Positions 56,601 to 64,000 of a DNA stretch of 64,000 nt are shown here, piece after piece. Under the pieces are notes generated by a model, which saw nothing but the letters and a program-made list of their open reading frames with translations, was not told the origin of the DNA and made no database searches. The stretch comes from Chaetoderma sp. LZ-2023a. Lineage: Eukaryota; Mollusca; Caudofoveata; Chaetodermatida; Chaetodermatidae. Every line of letters starts with the position of its first letter. Position 1 is the stretch's first letter. The position numbers were made by a program, and so were the translations under genes. The stretch covers positions 35,962,351 to 36,026,350 of the forward strand of contig CM067372.1 of assembly GCA_034401795.1 (NCBI GenBank). The letters are read 5' to 3'.

Positions 56601-56764
56601 TACAATTGCCTTAGAGCTGAGATTATGTGGTGTTAGCGCTGCATGGGTTAATTATAGTACAACTATGTTACCATAACAAACATTCTCTAACCACCGGATA
56701 GTGCCTATTTAAGATGAATAACTCTCTCTTAGGGAACCACAATTTATTGTCCCCAAAATAAAGG

Positions 56765-56892
56765 TGGTATCTTCAAGCCCGTCATTCCAGTGGTGAACTT
56801 TTAAAAGTAATCTTTTATTGAAACGCAAATGGCCATTTCTCAAAACCATTGCAGAAGCGGCGTTTGTCTGGTTTGGCCATTAAAGCATTACG
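56765..56892. mobile_element. MITE family B, right half
   Basis: AAGCCCGTCATTCCAGTGGT, AACGCAAATGGCCATTTCTC, CATTGCAGAAGCGGCG, TGGCCATTAAAGCATTA. Confidence 0.7.
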
Positions 56893-56894
56893 GT

Positions 56895-57580
56895 GTTGCG
56901 TGTTATTTTCCTATTTACATTCATACGCGAGTAGGTTAGCAAACAGGCATATTAGAACACATGAACATATCTTGGCTAATCTATGTACACACATTCTGAC
57001 CGAGAATATAGCATATTTACACAATCTGGTTAAATGTGAAAGTCAATATGCCGGGCAAAGGCACAATGAAAGCTATATAGGCCTACAATAATATCGACGT
57101 ACAACATTTTGAGAACAATAATGATTATTATCATCACCAAGAGGTTATTGCACATTCAGGTATGCGCGTATGTGTGTGCATGCATGCGTGCGTGCGAACG
57201 TGCATGTTTTGGAGCTTACCATGAAACTGCTATTCCAGACATGAAATGTCCTCAGGTGGGATCAAATTCTGGATCTATAGATATCTCATAAACTACTGGT
57301 CGGCTTTGGATTATATCTAGAAAGGGTGTGATGCTATAGTAGGACACCACAACATAATAAATCATGAGCAACAAAATCTAGAAATTGGAAAAAGTATGCA
57401 AATTTTTTTTAAAATCTGTGAAATGTGAAAAAATGGGAAGACAAGGTTTACAATAGCTGATGGCTATTTTATTTATTGTTTTTGTCAATATTCTTAGGAT
57501 TAGTGAATATTTTGGCATACAAGACACTCCATGTTTGTCATTTATAAACATGCACTCTACTGACCACACTGACAACATTA
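56895..57580. other. Intergenic, nothing recognised
   Basis: A short TGCATGCATGCGTGCGTGCG tract at about 57178-57200; no gene. Confidence 0.4.
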
Positions 57581-57589
57581 GATGGACAC

Positions 57590-58972
57590 AAGATGTGCCC
57601 CATAAAGATAGGTGGCCTCCTGATAGAGGGACATCACACCTAGACATACCCCTGCAATGATACCATATCTGGTGGCCTCGTGATAGAGGGACATCACACC
57701 TAGACGTACCATTGCAATGATACTATATCTGGTGGTTTCATGATAGAGGGACATCACCCCTAGACGTACCACTGCAATGATACCATATCTGGTGGCGTCC
57801 TGATAGTGGGACATCACCCCTAGACGTACCACTGCAATGATACCATATCTGGTGGCCTCTTGATAGAGGGACATCACACCTAGACATACCACTGCAATGA
57901 TACCATATCTGGTGGTCTTCTGATAGAGGGACATCACACCTAGACGTACCACTGCAATGATATCATATATGGTGGCCTCCTGATAGAGGGGCATCACCCC
58001 TAGACGTACCACTGCAATGATACCATATCCGGTGGCTTCCTGATAGAGGGGCATCACACCTAAACGTACCACTGCAATGATACCATGTCTGGTGGCGTCC
58101 TGATAGAGAGACATCACCCCTAGACGTACCACTCAAATGATACCATAGCTGGTGGACTCCTGATAGAGGGACATCACACCTAGAGATACCACTGCAATGA
58201 TACCATATCTGGTGGCGTCCTGATAGAGGGGCATCACCCCTAGACGTACCACTGCAATGATACCATACCTGGTGGCCGCCTGATAGAGGGACATCACACC
58301 TAGACGTATCACTGCAATGATATCATATCTGGTGATCTCCTGATAGAGGGACATCACATCTAGACATAGCACAGCAATGCTACCATATCTGGTGCTCTCA
58401 TGATAGAGGGACAGCGCACCTAGATGTACCACTACAATGATACCATATCTGGTGGTCTCCTGGTAGAGGGACAGCGCACCTAGACATACCACTGCAATGA
58501 TGCCATACCTTGTGGCCTCCTGATAAGCGACATCACCCCTAGACGTACCACTGCAATCATGCCATACCTGGTGGCCTCCTGATAGAGGGGCATCACCCTA
58601 GACATACCACTGCAATGATACCATATCTGGTGGCTTCCTGATAGAGGGACAGCGCACCTAGATGTACCACTGCAATGATGCCATACCTGGTGGCCTTCTG
58701 ATAGAGAGACATCACCCCTAGACGTACCACTGCAATGATACCATATCTGGTGGCTTCCTGATAGAGCGACAATAAACCTAGACGTACCACTGCAATGATA
58801 CCATATCTGGTGGCGTCTTGATAGAGGAACATCACCCCTAGATATACCACTGCAATGATACCATATCTGGTGATCTCCTGATAGAGGGACAGCGCACCTA
58901 GGCGTACTACTGCAATGATACCATATCTGGTGGCCTCCTGATAGAGGGACAACGCACCTAGACGTAAGTGAA
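57590..58972. repeat. 60-bp minisatellite, about 23 units
   Basis: The unit CACTGCAATGATACCATATC, TGGTGGCCTCCTGATAGAGG, GACATCACACCTAGACGTAC repeats at a strict 60-bp period; single-base indels near 58524 and 58600 shift the phase. Variants CAGCGCACC versus CATCACCCC alternate in blocks. Minus-strand open frames read a 20-residue repeat (GIIAVVRLGVMSLYQEATRY) but break at the indels. I treat them as incidental. Confidence 0.95.
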
Positions 58973-58984
58973 TACCCGGTCATG

Positions 58985-59110
58985 CGCGATTGCGATTTAC
59001 TGAACTGCTCGGCGGCCGCGACAACTATAGCCCCCATGGTTGAGGTATGAGCATGCGCCATCTAGCCAGTATATAAACGATATCTATGATTTTAAGCAAG
59101 TCAATAAGAA
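58985..59110. repeat. Array flank with TATATAA, duplicated at 60.25 kb
   Basis: TACTGAACTGCTCGG, TATGAGCATGCGCCATCTAG and CCAGTATATAAACGATATC, ATGATTTTAA resemble 60250-60340 (TACTGAACTCGG, CATGAGCGATTTAGCCGGTA, TATATAGGATATCTATG). Confidence 0.6.
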
Positions 59111-59232
59111 GGGAGACAATTCATAAAAGGAACTCTGACAATGTAAGGGTCAACTTTATAGATGTGGACCCGGATGATATTTGTGTTTTATGTGGCCGGT
59201 TACCTAGATGAGAGCATGGATTTACACCCATA

Positions 59233-59478
<246 letters not shown>

Positions 59479-59484
59479 TTCCTA

Positions 59485-59553
59485 GTCCGAGTTCTCTGAC
59501 TAGTACACCGACATATCAAAAACGGCATAGGGCGGAGTTAGAGAACTCGGACT
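59485..59553. repeat. Short inverted repeat
   Basis: GTCCGAGTTCTCTGA (59487) and TAGAGAACTCGGAC (59539) form a hairpin of about 14 bp with a loop of about 35 bp. Confidence 0.75.
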
Positions 59554-59734
59554 ACCATAATCCATTCATATAAGGTTTAGTAAAATTTGTTCCAAGTAAT
59601 GACAATATATGTATAGCGCTGAAATCTGTTAATATTTCATATGAGAGTTGTCTCCGTTCACCTGCTCTTAGCTTATTATCTGAAACAGATGGAGCTGACG
59701 AAGGATAAGAATGCTCTAGCACTCCTGAGATATG

Positions 59735-59810
59735 TCATCATTGCAGTGGTACGTCTAGGGGTGAAGTCCCTCTATCAGGACGCCACCAGATATGGTATCA
59801 TTGCAATAGA
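59735..59810. repeat. Orphan inverted unit of the 60-bp minisatellite
   Basis: CATTGCAGTGGTACGTCTAG, GGGTGAAGTCCCTCTATCAG, GACGCCACCAGATATGGTAT, CATTGCA is one and a quarter units of the 57.6-kb array in opposite orientation, about 760 bp away. Confidence 0.9.
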
Positions 59811-59824
59811 GTTATCAATATAAC

Positions 59825-60245
59825 TGCCTCTATGCTCAGTTACTGGCTGGGTGAACGCTATTTTAGCCGATCAGCTGCATATCTAACGTTCAATAATGGC
59901 TAAATTATCTTTATGTAATTTGAAAAGAAATTGAACAGACGCAAATTTACATATTTTTATCAGAAATAAAATTGTCTTGGCCATATTAATATGACACTTT
60001 ATTCTACCACGTAACAGGTTTAAAAGCCAAAAGATGTCGTGTATAAATCTACATTGAAGACATTTGAATAGCGTCTGGACAGACACTGGCAATATCAAGA
60101 AATTGTCTATAAACATGATGCCCCGATAGACATTTTGTAGCATAACATGGCAACAGTTGTGAGTACACATAAAGAGGGTGGAGATATGGACTCATATGAC
60201 TTACCTTTCGCTCAGAAACTACTTATGAAACTATACATCCGGGGA
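59825..60245. other. Intergenic, nothing recognised
   Basis: No supported frame or repeat. Confidence 0.4.
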
Positions 60246-60371
60246 GAAAATACTGAACTCGGAAATGCCGCTCAAATGAAATGGCCATGAGCGATTTAGC
60301 CGGTATATATAGGATATCTATGCTTAAAATTCAATCGTGTTCTCGTGAGATGATGATGATGATGATGTAGG

Positions 60372-60641
60372 CTATATTCCTCCGCTGTCCGAAGAACCGC
60401 TGAAGCAGCGTGATAGTTTCTTCTTTAATCGGTACACGTCGATGATATTACTCCTGCAGGTTGACGGCACACGTATATATCGGAATTGCACTGTAATGTT
60501 TACTACTGTTTGAAAATAGGGTAATGTCTTCGTGGCCAAGCTGTCAGTGGATGTATGACACAAGGTGGTGGAGGCCTACTATACTGGGAATTGACTAGAT
60601 CCAACACGGCAGTAGTAGTAGTAGTAGTAGTAGTAGTAGTT

Positions 60642-60696
<55 letters not shown>

Positions 60697-61300
60697 GTAT
60701 TTCATTACTCAGTTGGTTCAGCAGTAACGTTCTTTCACGGTGCAATGCATAGCAGAGGCCCCTACCCAGGCTTTCTAGATGTGATATGAGAGACTTGGGT
60801 AAATATGAAATTCCTGAGCAGTCCAGTACGAGTTGAGTGAACATTGTTCCATCCGCTGTAGCATCATTAATAGTTCTTTCGCCTACCCCGGCGTCCTTAA
60901 GCAGTCCTTTCATGTCTAAGGTGAAGGGCTTCCGGATGTGTGAACATCTGGAGATGAAGTGTATTCATGGTAATTCCTAAGTGTGTTGCAGTATTTTCAA
61001 CTCATATGGGTGACACATTGACCTGAAGATCTGGAAGGGTATTGCTGCTGTTAAAGCAAACAACTGATGATTTGCCTTCACTGGTGATATAACGTTCACG
61101 GTAAGCATAGTCTTGCTGTGTATAGAGAAGTGACTGCAAGTCTTCGATATTACCAGCTACGAGGCACGCATCGTTTGCAACAGTCAGGGAGCTGCAGTGA
61201 GAAGTACCGATCTTGCTTTCTATGCCTTGTTCCAGGATATTGTCAAGCAATGGGTTAGGTAGTCGGAGACCATACGCCTCCTTGTCTCAATCCTTGTTGT
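60372..61300 (-). pseudogene. Non-LTR reverse transcriptase relic
   Basis: Minus strand. RQGGVWSP-like sequence near 61275 and LLDNILEQGIESKIG lead to LTVANDACLVAGNIEDLQSL at about 61160, in the position of the RT YADD box but with both metal-binding residues altered or lost. Then YRERYITSEGKSSVVCFNSS. Further pieces (SYLPKSLISHLESLG at about 60790, SQYSRPPPPC at about 60580) fit the post-RT region in broken frames. Interrupted by the (TAG)n tract. Clade uncertain; a dead relic. Confidence 0.6.
60612..60695. repeat. (TAG)n microsatellite
   Basis: About 28 TAG triplets with one TTG interruption at about 60640. Confidence 0.97.
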
Positions 61301-61348
61301 TCCTGGAAACTTGCTGATAGTGTTCCATCCCATTTCACGCAGGGCTGC

Positions 61349-61368
61349 ATGTGTGTGTGTGTGTGTGT
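61349..61368. repeat. (TG)n microsatellite
   Basis: About ten TG dinucleotides. Confidence 0.9.
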
Positions 61369-61429
61369 ACCAATCTTTCATTATCGCCTACGCTAACGGA
61401 AGCAAGGTATTATTATTACAACATAATTT

Positions 61430-61530
61430 CTTAAAGCAGGGCAAATGTACATGTCCCATTGGAGACCAAAATTATTTGAAAAAATGTATCAATAGAATAA
61501 CTGGCTCTGTAAGCATCGCGTTGTTTGCTA
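61430..61530. mobile_element. MITE family B fragment, decayed
   Basis: TGTCCCATTGGAGACCAAAA, TTATTTGAAAAAATGTATCA, ATAGAATAACTGGCTCTG align loosely with the left half of B. Confidence 0.4.
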
Positions 61531-61609
61531 ACAAGAGACCCCACATGAGGCCCACGGGGCCTGTGTCGCTTACCTGGAAGGAACATAGGCATTTCAAATA
61601 GCAAGACCA

Positions 61610-62660
61610 TCACCTATTAGTAGAACCATAGGTTTTGGCCAGAAGGGCAATAAGAACAAGGAAGTGTCTTGTCAAAATCTGGCTAAAATTGGTCCAGTGG
61701 TTGTCGAGGAGAAATTGAAAATTTCCCGTTGTCTTACTATGGGAGTTTTTCCCAGAAAAAAGCCCAAGACCGCCCCGCCAACTGGGAAGCCGTTTATACG
61801 ATTGTTTCGAAAATGGCAACTTTGAAATCAGCATACTAAAAAACCTAAGCAAAACAAATTTCTGCTTCAAACAACAACAAACAAAATGTTCCAGTATGGC
61901 CACCAAAATCTGATTAGACTATGACGGCCATGTTTTAGCATATTAGCTTCCCTTGAACGAACTTGAATAACCCTTATTCCTAATGATATTTCCCGAATTT
62001 GGGCCTAATCCCTTTAGCAGTTCAGCCGAAGTCGCTTTCGTGAAAAGTAGGTCATCGTTTGAAGGACCGTAGATCGCTATGCCCTGAGGATGCTTCTTGC
62101 CAAAAGTAATTGAAATCGGTCCAGCGGTACTCGAGAAGACATTTTAAATTTCGTATTGCTTTAGTAAAGATTTTGGCGGGAAGAGTATCCAATATGGCCG
62201 CCAACCCATTTATCTGACAGCTTCGAAAGTGGCAAATATGAAATCAGCACACTGAAAAACCTATATAAACCCAATTTCGGTTTCAAAACCCATTAAATAA
62301 AAAAAATCGAATATGACCGCTAAGCACGCTATATGCTATTTTCATTGAGCCAAGGGGGTGGGGAGGGGGGGGGGGGGAGCTGTAGTCGCTAATAATATCT
62401 CCCATACTGTTACCCGATCAATTCAGCGGCTCTGAAGAACAAACCGTTTTAACGAAAACTAGGTCATCCAAGATTCCTGTTTGAAGCATTTGGCCAATCA
62501 GGTTCACTGGAACAAACTTGGGTCAGCTGTTGGATGTTTGATGAGTTTTGAATCGATCCTCCAAGCGGTTTCGGAGATGATTTTTAAAGATGTTTCTAAA
62601 AATCGGCCTAAATCCAAGATGACAGCCAGCCGAATTGGACTATTGGTTACATTTCAACAA
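61610..62660. repeat. Degenerate direct repeats of about 430 bp
   Basis: Matching order of phrases. First copy: AATTGGTCCAGTGGTTGTCGAGGAG (about 61688), TTTCGAAAATGGCAACTTTG and AAATCAGCATACTAAAAAACC (about 61805), AGTATGGCCACCAAAATC (about 61893). Second copy: ATCGGTCCAGCGGTACTCGAGAAG (about 62124), CTTCGAAAGTGGCAAATATG and AAATCAGCACACTGAAAAACC (about 62222), GAATATGACCGCTAAGC (about 62310). A third, weaker start lies at about 62552. A poly-G run lies at 62356-62378. Nature unknown. Confidence 0.75.
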
Positions 62661-62839
62661 ACTAATATCCCCTTAAAAAACAGGATTTTCCCTGGACAAA
62701 TTTGCTTAGAAAATTCGGAGATATCCTAGGATTTCCGGGTTTCTTGAGCCCGGAGAAACTGGGACAGAAGTTGGAACGAATGTCCGAGTTTGTCTGGGCT
62801 AGGTATGAGCCCGGACAGTCTCGCACAACGTCAGACCTT

Positions 62840-63085
62840 TGCATAGAATATTTGGGGATATCCTAGGATTATCCACGTTCATGCAAGCTCGGAAAACCTC
62901 GGACAACCCCAGACTTTTGAGAATTTGCGATATCCGGGCTTTTCAGGTTTCATGCAAGCACGGAAAACCTCGGACAATCCCAGACTTTTGAGAATTTGCG
63001 ATATCCGGGCTTTTCAGGTTTCATGCAAGCACGGAAAACCTCGGACATTCCCAGTCTTTTGGATGCCCGAGGTCGTCCGGACCTT
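62840..63085. repeat. 71-bp tandem repeat, about 3 units
   Basis: GAATTTGCGATATCCGGGCT recurs at 62921 and 62992 (71 bp). CATGCAAGCTCGGAAAACCT / CATGCAAGCACGGAAAACCT occurs three times. Flanked by related GGATATCCTAGGATT phrases at 62720 and 62860. Confidence 0.9.
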
Positions 63086-63129
63086 GCCGGTTTGTCAAGC
63101 CGGGACAGCTAAAGAATACTAGGTTACAC

Positions 63130-63695
63130 AATTTGTGTTTGTGCACTCCAGACAATCCTGTGATATTCATGGATCTATCACAGGATTTCCGAGCTGATGT
63201 TTGAACGCTCAGCCGATTTTTCATAGGGAATGGATCTCTATGCTCTAATGACGCCTTCTGTCGAATAGAATTGAAATCGGAATCGGCCCAGTGGGTCTAG
63301 ATGTCGTTTAAGGAAATTGGCAGATGGATTGACGGATGTTCACCACGGCATGAGCTCAATTGGCCTGTCAGGCCGGAGGAACTAACAATATAGGCGGAAC
63401 CATTATATCCAAGTTTAGCTCCAAAAAGAGTCAAACAAGCCAGAAATGTCAGGCGAGACAGCATCATCGCAAACTCATCGGAAGACTGATATATAGGTCT
63501 ATTTCATACGTCCAGACAAAACCTAACAGCAGCACCGACAATCACAAGAAATTAGATTGATCTAAATCCTAGTTATCAGTGAAGAAACATTGGTATACAT
63601 TACATTGGCGATACAGGATTGGGCCGACCCTGCCATTGATCATTACTAGGATACACATTCGACAAAGTAATTGTGCTTAAGATGGAGGGATCAGA
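63130..63695. other. Intergenic, nothing recognised
   Basis: No supported frame or repeat. Confidence 0.4.
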
Positions 63696-63696
63696 T

Positions 63697-63810
63697 ATGT
63701 CACTCAAGTATCTAACGTTATAATCAAATTGCATGTATGTCACATGTTAGCTGAGGTCACTAGGCAGCAATAGCTTCCCGTCAAATTAGTTTCAAAATAT
63801 TCAACACAAA
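63697..63810. mobile_element. Family A/palindrome C remnant
   Basis: GATATGTCACTCAAGTATCTAACG resembles the copy at 49.82 kb. GGCAGCAATAGCTTCCCGTC and AAATTAGTTTCAAAATATTC, AACAC is the right half of C. Confidence 0.6.
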
Positions 63811-63877
63811 AATTATTAAATCATAAAGGATTTTGGTATCTTGGCCTTGCGCGTTCAAGGGGGGTAATAACAATTGT

Positions 63878-63925
63878 GGCAGCAACAGCTCCTAGTGAAA
63901 TTTGTTTCAAAATATTCAACAGCTT
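63878..63925. mobile_element. Half of palindrome C
   Basis: GCAGCAACAGCTCCTAGTG, TTGTTTCAAAATATTCAACAG, then CTTACCTGTATAGTT as in family A. Confidence 0.6.
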
Positions 63926-64000
63926 ACCTGTATAGTTATCTTGAAATTTAGATTCTGGGACTTCAGGTTTCAAAGTTTCAAATCGATTCTAACACCGTAA

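Noticed and set aside
57578-59061. Possible repeat protein of 20-residue units on the minus strand
   Set aside because: The frame is broken at single-base indels near 58524 and 58600, units vary as DNA rather than codon-wise, and no start, signal or flanking exon is seen. Kept only as a low-interest check.
60503-60913. Thr-rich frame of 136 codons
   Set aside because: The (TAG)n microsatellite read backwards, joined to a non-LTR relic.

Overview
This is a eukaryotic, AT-rich window dominated by repeats. I see no intact host protein-coding gene, no tRNA or rRNA gene and no bacterial-style operon. Every coding signal I can support belongs to a transposable element or to a decayed member of a multicopy invertebrate gene family. 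The repeats suggest a marine invertebrate, most likely a mollusc: a DIRS-type tyrosine-recombinase retrotransposon, CR1- and RTE-like non-LTR fragments, very dense palindromic MITEs, and roughly 160-bp core-repeat arrays ending in a (G)ACGGACAGAC-type tail that resemble the 'pearl' elements of bivalves. The species assignment is inference only.

Layout. 1-470: a core-repeat array with its tail. 1490-1850: a 48-bp minisatellite. 3.0-11.8 kb: interspersed palindromic MITEs (families A, B and C below), a 40-bp minisatellite (6.47-7.22 kb), degenerate octamer-containing repeats (7.2-7.9 kb) and a second core-repeat array (10.2-11.07 kb). 12.0-13.35 kb: a minisatellite of about 57 bp. 13.44-20.55 kb: a structurally near-complete DIRS-type retrotransposon coding on the minus strand (Gag-like, RT-RNase H, tyrosine recombinase). 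It has inverted terminal repeats and an internal complementary region, but its frames are broken. 20.6-34 kb: more MITEs, a remnant of a second tyrosine-recombinase element (24.4-25.4 kb), microsatellites and a 5'-truncated non-LTR copy. 34.1-35.0 kb: a CR1-like 3' end. 35.0-37.9 kb: a non-coding block with a textbook-like pol II promoter (two inverted CCAAT boxes, a CRE, a TATA box). 38.2-39.85 kb and 54.3-56.5 kb: two damaged copies of one RTE-like non-LTR element. 39.9-40.7 kb: a 24-bp minisatellite that switches strand. 42.0-45.5 kb: a decayed intronless gene related to a widespread invertebrate family with a FEN/PIN-like nuclease region and a C-terminal Cys-rich motif. 52.3-53.1 kb: a 17-bp minisatellite. 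57.6-58.97 kb: a 60-bp minisatellite. 59.2-59.5 kb: a palindrome around (TA)n. 60.4-61.3 kb: a reverse-transcriptase relic. 61.6-63.1 kb: degenerate and 71-bp tandem repeats.

MITE families, with names local to this report. Family A is about 390-410 bp with ends like AATGGACCTTTCCAG and CTGGAAAGGTGAATT. One arm is rich in TGACGTCA-type palindromes, and the centre carries palindrome C. Family B is about 200-250 bp with TTAACCCTTTAA-type ends and a central hairpin made of CCACTGGAATGACTGGCTCG and its complement, flanked by ATTTGCAGACCAAGAGAAG. Family C is a palindrome read as CTGTTGAATATTTTGAAACT...AGTTTCAAAATATTCAACAG, found alone, inside A, and inside elements with the same TTAACCCTTTAA ends as B. 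The three families therefore look modular.

Most long open frames in the window lie over minisatellites or antisense to transposon genes and are not annotated as genes. Boundaries of degenerate repeats are approximate, typically within 5-20 bp.
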